DNA of 64,000 bases, taken from assembly GCA_947452455.1 (NCBI GenBank), contig CANGBX010000001.1:587232-651231 (forward strand), given 5' to 3'. The translations under genes were made by a program, and so were the position numbers. Position 1 is the stretch's first letter; the number at the start of each line of letters is the position of its first letter. This DNA comes from Beijerinckiaceae bacterium (GTDB lineage: Bacteria > Pseudomonadota > Alphaproteobacteria > Rhizobiales > Beijerinckiaceae). Under the pieces are notes generated by a model. It did no database searches and was not told the DNA's origin. It was given only the letters and a program-made list of their open reading frames with translations. Below, in pieces: positions 55,082-63,879 of the stretch.

Positions 55082-55103
55082 GGTGCTCCCGGTTCCGGCG
55101 ACC

Positions 55104-55121
55104 TGTCAGGTTGACTTAACA
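55104..55121. promoter_or_regulatory. PpsR/CrtJ-type box, crtD-proximal
   Basis: A perfect TGT-N12-ACA match lies 22 bp upstream of the minus-strand crtD start. It is 34 bp from the crtE-proximal perfect box, so the pair could also act at a distance on the divergent promoters. Confidence 0.6.
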
Positions 55122-55129
55122 GCTTTATG

Positions 55130-55173
55130 CGTTCAGCATATTGGACAGTGTTCAATGTCACACCCCCGTGACA
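55130..55173. promoter_or_regulatory. Tandem PpsR/CrtJ-type boxes, crtE-proximal
   Basis: CGT-N12-ACA (55130-55147, one mismatch) is followed after exactly 8 bp by a perfect, symmetric box TGTCACACCCCCGTGACA (55156-55173). The second box ends 19 bp before the crtE ATG. The 8-bp spacing matches the dxs and bchC promoters. Confidence 0.65.
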
Positions 55174-55192
55174 TTGGCAATGGGGGCGCGCC

Positions 55193-56059
55193 ATGAATGC
55201 CATCGGCCGGATCGATTTCACGCTAGAAGAAGCCCTTGCGGGTGCACTAGCCGATTGTCCGCCGAAATTGGCAGCAGCCCTGCGCTATTCAGTTTTTCCG
55301 GGCGGTGCGCGCCTGCGTCCCAAGCTTTGCCTGGCAGTGGCTTGGGCTTGCGGGGAAGACGAACCCCGCGTGGTTGATGGGGCCGCAGCCGCCATCGAGC
55401 TGGTCCATTGCGCCTCGCTCGTCCATGACGATCTGCCCTGTTTCGACAATGCCGATGAGCGCCGCGGCAAGCCATCGGTTCATAAGGTTTATGGCGAACA
55501 GCTCGCTCTTCTCTCTGGCGATGCTTTGATCGTTTTGGCTTTCGAAGCTTTGGCGAAAGGGGCTGCCCGTGCGCCCCATCGCTTGGCGGCTCTGTCCACC
55601 ATTGTCAGCCGTGCCACGGGTGCGGCAGGGGGCATTTGCGCAGGTCAGGCTTGGGAAAGTGAGACCGAGGTTGATGTCTCGCGTTATCACCGTGCCAAGA
55701 CCGGCGCGCTGTTTTCAGCGGCCACAATGGCGGGTGCCGCAGCTTGTTCGGTGACCTATGAGCCTTGGCGTGCGCTGGGTGAATTGGTCGGTGAAGCCTA
55801 TCAAGTCGCCGATGATATTCGTGATGTCGTCTGCAATGCTGAATCGCTTGGCAAGCCTGTTGGCGTTGATGAAGCTTTGATGCGCCCGAGTGCCTGTCGT
55901 GAACTGGGCCTCCAGGGCGCGATTGATAAGCTCAACAATCTTGTCGATCGTGCGGTTGATTCAATTCCCCAATGCCCGCGTGTGCAAGAGCTGCGTGCCA
56001 TTGTGCGACAGGAAGCTTTGCGCTTTCTGCCTGAAGAATTGGCGCAAGCCGCAGCCTGA
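55193..56059 (+). CDS. crtE: Geranylgeranyl diphosphate synthase CrtE
   Basis: This 288-residue trans-prenyltransferase makes GGPP, the precursor of phytoene and of the bacteriochlorophyll phytyl tail. The first Asp-rich motif is HDDLPCFDNADERRGKPS (DDxxxxD) and the second is YQVADDIRDVVCN. The N-terminus GGARLRPKLCLAV is typical. It is the first gene of the crtEF-bchCXYZ-puf series and is divergent from crtD. Confidence 0.95.
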   Translation: MNAIGRIDFTLEEALAGALADCPPKLAAALRYSVFPGGARLRPKLCLAVAWACGEDEPRVVDGAAAAIELVHCASLVHDDLPCFDNADERRGKPSVHKVYGEQLALLSGDALIVLAFEALAKGAARAPHRLAALSTIVSRATGAAGGICAGQAWESETEVDVSRYHRAKTGALFSAATMAGAAACSVTYEPWRALGELVGEAYQVADDIRDVVCNAESLGKPVGVDEALMRPSACRELGLQGAIDKLNNLVDRAVDSIPQCPRVQELRAIVRQEALRFLPEELAQAAA

Positions 56060-56068
56060 TTTTGTCTC

Positions 56069-57169
56069 ATGAAACATTGGCGTGATTGGCGTAATGACCT
56101 GCTCGCGAATCCGCGTTTTCAGGCTTTTGCTGCGCGTTTTCCACTCACACGTCCCATCACGCATAAACGCGCGTCACAAGTTTTCGATTTGTGCGCAGGA
56201 TTTGTTTATTCACAGATTTTGCATGCCTGTGTGAAAGGCGGCGTATTGGATTTCCTGCGCCATGGCCCGCGTGATCTTCCATCCATTGCAAATTCCATTG
56301 GCTTGCAAGAAGAGCCGGCCTTGCGCTTGATGCGCGCAGGTGCGGCGCTGGGCTTGTTGGAGCCGCGTGGCGCCAATCTGTTTGGCCTTGGCCAACACGG
56401 GGCCGCCTTGCTTGGCAATCCCGGCGCTTTGGCGATGGTTGAGCATCACCATCTGCTCTACGCCGATTTGGCTGATCCGCTGGCGCTTTTGCGTGGCGAA
56501 ACATTCCCCACCAAGCTTCAGCAATTTTGGGCCTATGCGCGCAATCCAGAACGCGCAGGGGCGGAAGAAACGGCCGTCGCTCCCTACAGCAAGCTGATGA
56601 GCGATTCGCAGACTTTGGTCCGCCGCGACATCCTCGACGCGATCGACTTGGCCAATGTGTCTAGGCTTGTGGACATCGGGGGCGGCGAGGGGGCTTTCGC
56701 CACCGAGGCCGCCCAACGCTGGCCCGAACTCGATGTCGGGGTCTTTGACCTGCCAGCCGTAGCAGCCCGAGCCGAGGCTCGTTTCAGGCAAAACGGGCTT
56801 GGCGCGCGTGCCCGGGGCTATGGCGGGGACTTCTATTCTGCCTCGCTGCCAGAGGGGATCGACCTGTTCACTTTGGTCCGTGTACTGCACGACCATGATG
56901 ACGATAAAGCCAAGGCGTTGCTGGATAAAATCTATGCAGCTCTGCCCAAAGGCGGGCGGCTGATCATAGCCGAACCCATGGCTGGAACCTCAGGCGCCGA
57001 GGCTATGGGGGATGCCTATTTCGGGCTCTACCTCTTTGCCATGGGCTCGGGCCGCCCCCGCCCGGCAGAAGAGATCGAGGCCATGCTCCGGCAGGCCGGT
57101 TTTACGACGACAAAACGCATTGGCACCCCACGCCCCCTCCTGGTCCGCGTGATCGAAGCACGTAAATAA
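56069..57169 (+). CDS. crtF: Hydroxyneurosporene O-methyltransferase CrtF
   Basis: This 366-residue SAM-dependent O-methyltransferase methylates the 1-hydroxyl of acyclic carotenoids on the way to spheroidene or spirilloxanthin. The SAM-binding motif is LVDIGGGEGAFATEAAQRWPE, and the post-motif LVRVLHDHDDDKAKALL contains the catalytic-type His. A dimerisation domain is N-terminal (VYSQILHACVKGGVLDFLRHGP). It lies 9 bp after crtE. crtC, crtD and crtF together with no crtA in view suggest a spirilloxanthin- or demethylated spheroidene-type end product. Confidence 0.93.
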   Translation: MKHWRDWRNDLLANPRFQAFAARFPLTRPITHKRASQVFDLCAGFVYSQILHACVKGGVLDFLRHGPRDLPSIANSIGLQEEPALRLMRAGAALGLLEPRGANLFGLGQHGAALLGNPGALAMVEHHHLLYADLADPLALLRGETFPTKLQQFWAYARNPERAGAEETAVAPYSKLMSDSQTLVRRDILDAIDLANVSRLVDIGGGEGAFATEAAQRWPELDVGVFDLPAVAARAEARFRQNGLGARARGYGGDFYSASLPEGIDLFTLVRVLHDHDDDKAKALLDKIYAALPKGGRLIIAEPMAGTSGAEAMGDAYFGLYLFAMGSGRPRPAEEIEAMLRQAGFTTTKRIGTPRPLLVRVIEARK

Positions 57170-57170
57170 A

Positions 57171-57214
57171 CGTAAACCTTCCTTGACACTTAATTTTGTC
57201 ATGATTTACTGACA
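57171..57214 (+). promoter_or_regulatory. bchC promoter with tandem PpsR/CrtJ-type boxes
   Basis: CGT-N12-ACA (57171-57188) is followed after 8 bp by a perfect box TGT-N12-ACA (57197-57214). TTGACA (57183-57188) with TTTACT (57205-57210) at a 16-bp spacing forms a sigma-70-like promoter whose -10 lies inside the second box. This is the layout known for the Rhodobacter bchC promoter, where CrtJ/PpsR represses under oxygen. Confidence 0.72.
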
Positions 57215-57260
57215 CACCTGAGCGGAGCAGGGTCTCCGTAGCCGCGAGTGCCCCCAAACC

Positions 57261-58205
57261 ATGAATACGCTCGCCATTGTCCTGCAGGCTCCCATGGAGC
57301 TTCGCCTCGACCGGGTCGGATTAAATCCGCCGGGCGCTGAGGACGTTGTTGTCGACGTGGAATGGTCAGGCGTGAGTGCGGGCACAGAGCGACTGCTCTG
57401 GAGCGGGCGGATGCCGCCCTTCCCGGGCATGGGTTATCCACTGGTGCCAGGCTACGAATCCGTTGGCACGGTTGTTGATGCCGGTGTCTCTGCAAAAAAT
57501 CTTATCGGCCAGCGCGTCTTTGTTCCGGGTGCCAATTGCTACACGGATGTGCGCGGTCTTTTTGGCGGCGCTGCACGTCGACTTGTCACCCCTGCTCAAC
57601 GCGTTTCGCCCATCGGTACGGAATGTGCCGCACAAGACGGTGTCTTGCTCGCACTTGCTGCAACGGCAGAACATGCTTTGGCTGCACCCCATGCGCGCGC
57701 GCCTGATTTGATCATCGGTCATGGCGCGCTGGGTCGATTGCTTGCGCGGTTGACGATTGCTCATGGTCATGCGGCTCCTACTGTCTGGGATGTCAATCCG
57801 GCACGACGTATCGGCAATTTCAATTATCCCGTCATTGATCCAGCTCAAGACGAACGTCGCGATTACACATCCATCTATGATGCGAGCGGCGATGCAGCTT
57901 TGATCGATAAGCTGATTTCACGCATCGCGCGCGGTGGAGAGATTGTTCTCGCCGGATTCTACGACGAGCGTCCGTCATTCAATTTTGTGCCTGCTTTCAT
58001 GCGCGAGATTCGTTTGCGTGTTGCTGCTGAGTGGCAGCCGCAAGATCTGGCGAGCGTGCAGCGCTTGATAGCGCAAGGCGCACTTTCACTTTCCGGATTG
58101 ATAACGCACCGGCGCGAAGTCGCCGCGGCGAACGAAGCCTATCGGACTGCTTTCGAAGATTCGTCCTGCCTAAAAATGGTGCTGGACTGGAGGACATGCC
58201 AATGA
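57261..58205 (+). CDS. bchC: Bacteriochlorophyllide a dehydrogenase BchC
   Basis: This 314-residue NAD-dependent alcohol dehydrogenase-like enzyme oxidises the 3-hydroxyethyl group to acetyl in bacteriochlorophyllide a synthesis. Signatures are VEWSGVSAGTERLLWSGRMP, PGMGYPLVPGYESVGTVVDAG and the nucleotide-binding DLIIGHGALGRLLARLTIAHG. It has its own promoter but also lies in line with crtEF, so read-through is likely. Its stop overlaps the bchX start as ATGA. Confidence 0.95.
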   Translation: MNTLAIVLQAPMELRLDRVGLNPPGAEDVVVDVEWSGVSAGTERLLWSGRMPPFPGMGYPLVPGYESVGTVVDAGVSAKNLIGQRVFVPGANCYTDVRGLFGGAARRLVTPAQRVSPIGTECAAQDGVLLALAATAEHALAAPHARAPDLIIGHGALGRLLARLTIAHGHAAPTVWDVNPARRIGNFNYPVIDPAQDERRDYTSIYDASGDAALIDKLISRIARGGEIVLAGFYDERPSFNFVPAFMREIRLRVAAEWQPQDLASVQRLIAQGALSLSGLITHRREVAAANEAYRTAFEDSSCLKMVLDWRTCQ

Positions 58206-59206
58206 ATGCGAATAACGGCACAATGCAGCATGCTGCTGACGCGGCTCTTCGCCATGAAGCCTCTATTGAACCCGATGCGCCCCACACGGGCCCGGTAAAA
58301 AAAGAAACACAGATTATTGCCATTTATGGCAAGGGCGGCATTGGCAAGAGCTTCACGCTCGCCAATCTCTCTTACATGATGGCCCAGCAGGGCAAGCGCG
58401 TGCTGCTGATCGGCTGCGATCCCAAGAGCGATACAACGTCGCTTTTGTTTGGCGGTCGTGCCTGCCCGACGATTATCGAAACATCGTCGAAGAAAAAGCT
58501 TGCCGGTGACGAAGTGAAAATCGGCGATGTCTGCTTCAAGCGCGATGGCGTTTTCGCGATGGAACTCGGCGGTCCTGAAGTGGGTCGTGGTTGCGGTGGT
58601 CGCGGCATCATCCATGGCTTTGAACTTCTCGAAAAGCTCGGCTTCCATGAATGGGGTTTTGACTACGTTCTGCTCGACTTCTTGGGCGACGTGGTGTGCG
58701 GCGGCTTCGGTCTGCCGATTGCACGTGACATGTGCCAGAAGGTGATTGTGGTCGGCTCGAACGATCTGCAGTCGCTTTATGTTGCCAACAATGTTTGCTC
58801 GGCCGTGGAATATTTCCGTAAGCTCGGTGGCAATGTCGGCGTGGCCGGCATGGTGATCAACAAGGATGATCACACCGGCGAAGCGCAGGCCTTTGCGGCG
58901 GCAGCCGGCATTCCGGTTCTGGCGGCTATTCCTGCAGATGAAGATATTCGTCGTAAGAGCGCCAATTATGAAATCATCGGTAAGCCCGACAGCCAATGGG
59001 CGTCGCTCTTTGAAGAGCTCGCGCAAAATGTCGCTGATGCGCCTCCCGTTCGCCCGACACCTTTGTCACAAGACGGATTGCTCGGCCTCTTCGCCAGCGA
59101 GACTGTTGGCCGCGATGTGATCTTGCAGCCGGCAACAGCTGAAGACATGTGCGGTGGCGTGATCACGCACAAGCCGTCCCTCGAAGTCGTTTACGACACG
59201 GTGTAA
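58202..59206 (+). CDS. bchX: Chlorophyllide a reductase iron protein BchX
   Basis: This 334-residue NifH-like ATPase supplies electrons to BchYZ for reduction of chlorin ring B. The P-loop is IIAIYGKGGIGKSFTLANLSY. The [4Fe-4S] ligand cysteines lie in VGRGCGGRGIIHG and DVVCGGFGLPIARDM. GGAGGA lies 7 bases before the ATG at 58202; an ATG 6 bases earlier is too close. It is followed at 3 bp by bchY. Confidence 0.96.
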   Translation: MNANNGTMQHAADAALRHEASIEPDAPHTGPVKKETQIIAIYGKGGIGKSFTLANLSYMMAQQGKRVLLIGCDPKSDTTSLLFGGRACPTIIETSSKKKLAGDEVKIGDVCFKRDGVFAMELGGPEVGRGCGGRGIIHGFELLEKLGFHEWGFDYVLLDFLGDVVCGGFGLPIARDMCQKVIVVGSNDLQSLYVANNVCSAVEYFRKLGGNVGVAGMVINKDDHTGEAQAFAAAAGIPVLAAIPADEDIRRKSANYEIIGKPDSQWASLFEELAQNVADAPPVRPTPLSQDGLLGLFASETVGRDVILQPATAEDMCGGVITHKPSLEVVYDTV

Positions 59207-59209
59207 GCG

Positions 59210-60718
59210 ATGAACGAAATCATCTCGCCCTCAAAACTCGAAACTCTGTCTGGCTGCCACGCCGGAGCAGATGAGATGCGCCGTGCGGCTGAAGCCGCTG
59301 GCAAGAGCGAGTTGTTGGAACGTCTGGCCAATGACTATCCCAAAGGCCCGCATGACCAACCGCAAAGCATGTGCCCTGCATTTGGTTCATTGCGTGTCGG
59401 ATTGCGCATGCGCCGCACGGCGACGATTCTCTCAGGCTCCGCTTGCTGCGTTTACGGCCTGACGTTTACGTCGCATTTCTATGGCGCGAAACGCACGGTC
59501 GGCTATGTGCCGTTCAATTCGGAAACACTCGTCACCGGCAAATTGTTCGAAGATATTCGTGCTGCCGTTTTTGAAATGGCAGATCCGGCACTCTACGACA
59601 CGATCATTGTGACCAATCTTTGCGTGCCGACAGCCTCTGGCGTGCCGCTGCAATTGCTGCCGAAAGAAATCAACGGCGTGCGCATTGTGGGCATTGATGT
59701 GCCGGGCTTTGGCGTGCCGACCCATGCGGAAGCCAAAGATGTGCTCTCCGCTGCCATGCTGAATTATGCGCGTCATGAAGCCGAGCAGGGCCCTGTGGCT
59801 GCACCGCGTGCGGGCCGCTCGGCGCGCCCGACAGTCACTTTGCTGGGTGAAATGTTCCCCGCCGATCCGATGGGTCTTGGCGCCATGCTTGAACCCATGG
59901 GCCTTGCTGCGGGTCCCGTTGTGCCAGTGCGCGAATGGCGCGAACTTTATTCGGCGCTGGATTGCGCGGCAGTTGCTGCCATCCATCCTTTCTACAAAGC
60001 CTCGATCCGCGAGTTTGAAGCCGCAGGCCGCCGCGTTGTCGGTTCCGGCCCTGTGGGCGTTGAAGGCACGGAAGCCTGGCTGCAAGGCATCGGCACAGCT
60101 TGCAATGTTGCGCAGGACAAGATCGACGCGGCCAAGAACAAATTCATTCCTGCCATTCGTGGCGCTCTGTCTGGTTCGCCTGTGAAGGGCCGCATCACTT
60201 TGTCGGGCTATGAAGGCTCCGAACTTCTGGTGGCGCGTCTCTTGATCGAGAGCGGCGCCGATGTGCGCTATGTCGGCACAGCTTGCCCGCGCACGCCATG
60301 GTCTGATGCTGATCGTGAATGGTTAGAGGCCAAAGGCGTGCATGTCACGTTCCGCGCTTCGCTCGAGCAAGATTGCGCGGCGATGTACGAGTTCAAGCCC
60401 GATCTCGCCATTGGCACAACACCGGTTGTGCAGAAGGCGAAAGAGCTGGGCACGCCTTCGCTCTATTTCACCAATCTCGTCTCGGCGCGTCCGCTCTTCG
60501 GGCCCGCAGGCGCTGGTTCGCTCGCACAAGTCGTCAATGCTGCTATCGCTGGCAAAGAGCGCATGGATGTGATGCGCGACTTCTTTGAAGGTGTCGGCAC
60601 GGGTGACACATCGGGCGTCTGGCAGGAAGAGCCGAAGGCACGCCCCGAATTTCGTGAAGCCTATAAGCGCAAGCTCGAAAAAGCTGCTGCCGCGAAACAT
60701 ACAGAGGAGCCCGTCTGA
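59210..60718 (+). CDS. bchY: Chlorophyllide a reductase subunit BchY
   Basis: This 502-residue NifD-like catalytic subunit has cysteines for the shared [4Fe-4S] cluster in [28 protein letters not shown] and [17 protein letters not shown]. It forms the heterotetramer with BchZ. The stop and the bchZ start overlap by one base (TGATG). Length and motifs are complete. Confidence 0.96.
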   Translation: MNEIISPSKLETLSGCHAGADEMRRAAEAAGKSELLERLANDYPKGPHDQPQSMCPAFGSLRVGLRMRRTATILSGSACCVYGLTFTSHFYGAKRTVGYVPFNSETLVTGKLFEDIRAAVFEMADPALYDTIIVTNLCVPTASGVPLQLLPKEINGVRIVGIDVPGFGVPTHAEAKDVLSAAMLNYARHEAEQGPVAAPRAGRSARPTVTLLGEMFPADPMGLGAMLEPMGLAAGPVVPVREWRELYSALDCAAVAAIHPFYKASIREFEAAGRRVVGSGPVGVEGTEAWLQGIGTACNVAQDKIDAAKNKFIPAIRGALSGSPVKGRITLSGYEGSELLVARLLIESGADVRYVGTACPRTPWSDADREWLEAKGVHVTFRASLEQDCAAMYEFKPDLAIGTTPVVQKAKELGTPSLYFTNLVSARPLFGPAGAGSLAQVVNAAIAGKERMDVMRDFFEGVGTGDTSGVWQEEPKARPEFREAYKRKLEKAAAAKHTEEPV

Positions 60719-62172
60719 TGACGCTGATCCTCGATCACGACAGAGCTGGTGGCTATTGGGGCGCAGTCTATGCGTTCAGCGCCATCAAAGGTCTGCAAGT
60801 CATCGTCGATGGTCCGGTGGGTTGCGAAAACCTGCCTGTCACGGCCGTGCTTCATTATACGGATGCGCTGCCGCCGCATGAATTGCCGGTGGTCGTGACG
60901 GGTCTTGGCGAAGAAGAGCTTGCCCAGCACGGCACGGAAGGCGCGATGAAACGCGCGCATACAACGCTTGATCCCAATCTGCCGAGCGTGGTGGTGACGG
61001 GTTCCATTGCCGAGATGATCGGTGGTGGCGCGACACCGGAAGGCACATCGATCCAGCGTTTCTTGCCGCGCACGATTGACGAAGACCAATGGCAGAGTGC
61101 TGACCGTGCGCTCGTCTGGCTCTGGAAAGAATTTGGCGCCAAGCGCGTGCCGAAAGTGAAGCCGCGTAAGGAAGGCGCAAAGCCGCGCGTCAATATTATC
61201 GGGCCGATCTACGGCACGTTCAACACACCCTCTGACCTCGCCGAGATCAAACGTCTGGTGGAAGGCATTGGGTGCGAAATCAATATGGTTTTCCCGATGG
61301 GAAGCCATTTGGCCGATGTCGCCAAGCTCGCCGATGCAGAAGTCAATATCTGTATGTATCGCGAGTTCGGACCTGCCTTGTGCGAGACGCTTGAGCGTCC
61401 ATGGTTGCAAGCCCCGATCGGCCTGCATTCGACAACTAAATTTCTCACCACGCTTGGTGAATTGCTCGGCATTGATCCGCAACCCTTCATCGCGCGCGAG
61501 AAGCACACGACGATCAAGCCGATTTGGGATCTGTGGCGCTCTGTCACGCAGGATTTCTTCGGCACGGCTTCTTTCGGCATTGTGGCGAGCGAAACCTATA
61601 CGCGCGGCGTGCGCAATTTCCTCGAAGATGAAATGGGTCTGCCGTGCCAGTTTGCAGTCTCGCGTCGTGCAGGCGTCAAGCCTGACAACCAGACCGTGCG
61701 CAATGATATCCGCACCAAGACTCCGCTGATCCTGTTCGGCTCGTTCAACGAGCGCATGTATCTGCAGGAAGCCGGTGGGCGGGGCATGTTTATTCCGGCC
61801 TCTTTCCCTGGCGCGATTATTCGCCGCCATACGGGCACGCCCTTCATGGGCTATTCGGGGGCTGTCTATCTAATCCAGGAAGTTTGCAACGGGCTCTTCG
61901 ATGCGCTGTTCAACATCCTGCCGCTCGCAGCCGATCTCGATAAAATCGAAGCGACACCCTCACGGCTTGAAGCTGAATTGCCGTGGGATACTGAAGCGCA
62001 GGCGCTTCTTGATTCTGTTCTCGCACAGAGCCCCGTGCTCGTGCGCATTTCCGCAGCGCGCCGTTTGCGCGATGCCGCCGAGCGCCACGCGCGTGGAAGC
62101 GGTGCGGAAATTGTCACCGAAGCTTGCGTCCGGAAGGCACGCGAAACAATTTTCCAAGGGAGCCCATCATGA
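60718..62172 (+). CDS. bchZ: Chlorophyllide a reductase subunit BchZ
   Basis: This 484-residue NifK-like subunit has [37 protein letters not shown] (a cluster cysteine) and [20 protein letters not shown]. The C-terminal helical extension ([20 protein letters not shown] and after) is the BchZ-specific tail. The stop overlaps the pufQ start (ATGA). The puf promoter of other species lies inside bchZ, so an internal promoter here is likely but was not resolved. Confidence 0.96.
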   Translation: MTLILDHDRAGGYWGAVYAFSAIKGLQVIVDGPVGCENLPVTAVLHYTDALPPHELPVVVTGLGEEELAQHGTEGAMKRAHTTLDPNLPSVVVTGSIAEMIGGGATPEGTSIQRFLPRTIDEDQWQSADRALVWLWKEFGAKRVPKVKPRKEGAKPRVNIIGPIYGTFNTPSDLAEIKRLVEGIGCEINMVFPMGSHLADVAKLADAEVNICMYREFGPALCETLERPWLQAPIGLHSTTKFLTTLGELLGIDPQPFIAREKHTTIKPIWDLWRSVTQDFFGTASFGIVASETYTRGVRNFLEDEMGLPCQFAVSRRAGVKPDNQTVRNDIRTKTPLILFGSFNERMYLQEAGGRGMFIPASFPGAIIRRHTGTPFMGYSGAVYLIQEVCNGLFDALFNILPLAADLDKIEATPSRLEAELPWDTEAQALLDSVLAQSPVLVRISAARRLRDAAERHARGSGAEIVTEACVRKARETIFQGSPS

Positions 62173-62381
62173 GCCTTGTCATGAATGAATCACGTCATTC
62201 GCGCGAGCGCGCAACACGTCGGCAATATCGCCTGATGTTTGTCGCCGGATTCCCGCTCTTTCTCATTGCAGCTCTTGTCTTGCGTGTAGCAGGGCAGGCG
62301 GGCTCGCACACACAGCTTTCGCTCTACACCCATGCAAAAGCGCTCGCGGGCGCGACCATTCCGATGGTCTTCATGGGCTGA
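62169..62381 (+). CDS. pufQ: PufQ, small membrane protein of the puf operon
   Basis: This 70-residue protein has one transmembrane segment ([20 protein letters not shown], residues about 23-42) after a basic N-terminus with [10 protein letters not shown]. This matches PufQ, needed for normal bacteriochlorophyll delivery in Rhodobacter. The ATG at 62169 overlaps the bchZ stop; a frame extension upstream lies wholly within bchZ and is rejected. Confidence 0.85.
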   Translation: MSLVMNESRHSRERATRRQYRLMFVAGFPLFLIAALVLRVAGQAGSHTQLSLYTHAKALAGATIPMVFMG

Positions 62382-62393
62382 AGAGTTTTGGAG

Positions 62394-62418
62394 TTTCGTC
62401 TGTCTTGAGCAGACGAAA
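62394..62418 (+). other. RNA hairpin 1 in the pufQ-pufB spacer
   Basis: TTTCGTCTG (62394-62402) pairs perfectly with CAGACGAAA (62410-62418) around a 7-nt loop. There is no T tract, so it is unlikely to terminate fully. Hairpins here can block degradation and separate pufQ from the abundant pufBA message. Confidence 0.7.
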
Positions 62419-62420
62419 TG

Positions 62421-62441
62421 CCGTGTATCTCAAGTACACGG
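62421..62441 (+). other. RNA hairpin 2 in the pufQ-pufB spacer
   Basis: CCGTGTA (62421-62427) pairs perfectly with TACACGG (62435-62441) around a 7-nt loop, two bases after hairpin 1. The tandem pair lies 63 bp before the pufB start and leaves the Shine-Dalgarno GGAGG free. Confidence 0.7.
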
Positions 62442-62504
62442 TAATTGTCCCAGCCGCGCGGGAAGTGCGCGGCGCAGCCGCAAGGCATGCAGCGGAGGTT
62501 TATA

Positions 62505-62714
62505 ATGGCAGACAATCGTAGTTCCGTAACGGGGCTGAGCAGTGAGGAGGCGAAAGAGTATCACTCTTTCTTCATGACCTACACGATCGGCTACATCATC
62601 GTTGCGTTGGTCGCTCACTTCCTCGTTTGGCAGTGGCGTCCTTGGTTCCCGAGCGCAAAGGGTTATGCCCTGCTCGAGAACGTGACGAATACCGTCACCA
62701 CTCTGATCGGTTAA
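62505..62714 (+). CDS. pufB: Light-harvesting 1 beta polypeptide PufB
   Basis: This 69-residue single-span antenna protein has GLSSEEAKEYHSFFMTYTIG at the cytoplasmic side, the bacteriochlorophyll-ligand His in VALVAHFLVWQWRPWFP and the conserved C-terminal WRPW. GGAGG lies before the ATG. The tail (YALLENVTNTVTTLIG) is longer than the usual LH1 beta, which often ends soon after WRPW. Confidence 0.95.
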   Translation: MADNRSSVTGLSSEEAKEYHSFFMTYTIGYIIVALVAHFLVWQWRPWFPSAKGYALLENVTNTVTTLIG

Positions 62715-62726
62715 GGAGACAGAACC

Positions 62727-62936
62727 ATGTATCGCATTTGGCTTCTTGTCGACCCGCGTCGCGCCCTCATTGGCCTCACGGCCTGGTTGGGCTTCCTCGC
62801 TCTGCTCCTGCATTTCATCATGCTGAGCACCGATCGTTTCAACTGGATCGAAGGCCCGCGCGCTTCACGCGTCAAGGCTGCCGAAATCGTTCCGGCGCCC
62901 GCACCTGCGGCGCTCCTGGGCGTCACCATCGGTTGA
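62727..62936 (+). CDS. pufA: Light-harvesting 1 alpha polypeptide PufA
   Basis: This 69-residue single-span antenna protein begins MYRIWLLVDPRRALIG and has the ligand His in LALLLHFIMLSTDRFNW. The C-terminal tail is Ala/Pro-rich (VPAPAPAALLGVTIG). A stable hairpin follows the stop, as in other puf operons, where it protects the pufBA segment from decay. Confidence 0.95.
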   Translation: MYRIWLLVDPRRALIGLTAWLGFLALLLHFIMLSTDRFNWIEGPRASRVKAAEIVPAPAPAALLGVTIG

Positions 62937-62950
62937 TGACAACATCTGGT

Positions 62951-62972
62951 TCGGGCGGGTCCGCCTGCCCGA
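62951..62972 (+). other. pufA-pufL intercistronic RNA hairpin
   Basis: TCGGGCGGG (62951-62959) pairs with CCTGCCCGA (62964-62972) around the loop TCCG, with one G-U pair. It lies 14 bp after pufA. In Rhodobacter hairpins at this position slow decay of the pufBA message, giving excess LH1 over reaction-centre subunits. Confidence 0.8.
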
Positions 62973-63043
62973 TCCATTCTTCTTCTTGATGCTCACTCGC
63001 GGACGCTCTTTGGGCCGCTCGCAATTCGACGAGGTGCCGTATC

Positions 63044-63868
63044 ATGGCAATGCTCAGTTTTGAAAAGAAATACCGCGTCCGCGGTGGTACGCTGCTCGGC
63101 GGCGACCTGTTCGATTTCTGGGTCGGTCCGTTCTATGTCGGTTTATTCGGCGTGACGACGATCTTTTTCGCGGGTCTCGGCACAGCGCTCATCCTTTACG
63201 GCGCGTCGCAAGGTCCGACATGGAATCCTTGGCAGATCAATATCGCGCCACCTGACCTGAAATATGGTCTGGGTCTCGCGCCTTTGATGGAAGGTGGCCT
63301 CTGGCAGATCATCACGGTCTGTGCGCTCGGTGCCTTTGTTTCATGGGCTCTGCGCGAAGTGGAGATCTGCCGCAAATTGGGCATGGGCTACCATGTGCCG
63401 TTTGCTTTCTCGGTGGCGATTTTCGCTTACTTCACACTCGTCGTGATCCGCCCGGTTCTACTGGGTGCATGGGGACATGGTTTCCCCTATGGCATTTTCA
63501 GCCATCTCGATTGGGTGTCGAACGTCGGCTACCAATATCTGCACTTCCACTACAATCCAGCGCATATGATCGCGGTGACATTCTTCTTCACCACGACACT
63601 TGCATTGGCTTTGCACGGTTCGCTGATCTTGTCTGCTTCCAACCCGCCCAAGGGTGAAGTGGTGAAGACGCCCGAGCATGAAAACACATTCTTCCGTGAC
63701 TCGATCGGCTATTCGATCGGCGCGCTCGGCATCCATCGTCTGGGCCTGTTCTTGGCACTGTCGGCTGGCTTCTGGAGCGCTGTCTGTATCGTGATCAGCG
63801 GTCCGTTCTGGACGAAGAGCTGGCCCGAATGGTGGGGCTGGTGGCTTGACCTGCCGATCTGGAGCTGA
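63044..63868 (+). CDS. pufL: Photosynthetic reaction centre L subunit
   Basis: This 274-residue subunit has five membrane spans. It starts [20 protein letters not shown], the standard L N-terminus. Bacteriochlorophyll and iron ligand His residues lie in [21 protein letters not shown] (near 153-173), SLILSAS-preceding LHGS (near 190), and [18 protein letters not shown] (near 230). It is followed at 11 bp by pufM. Confidence 0.97.
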   Translation: MAMLSFEKKYRVRGGTLLGGDLFDFWVGPFYVGLFGVTTIFFAGLGTALILYGASQGPTWNPWQINIAPPDLKYGLGLAPLMEGGLWQIITVCALGAFVSWALREVEICRKLGMGYHVPFAFSVAIFAYFTLVVIRPVLLGAWGHGFPYGIFSHLDWVSNVGYQYLHFHYNPAHMIAVTFFFTTTLALALHGSLILSASNPPKGEVVKTPEHENTFFRDSIGYSIGALGIHRLGLFLALSAGFWSAVCIVISGPFWTKSWPEWWGWWLDLPIWS

Positions 63869-63879
63869 GGGAGGGGCCC

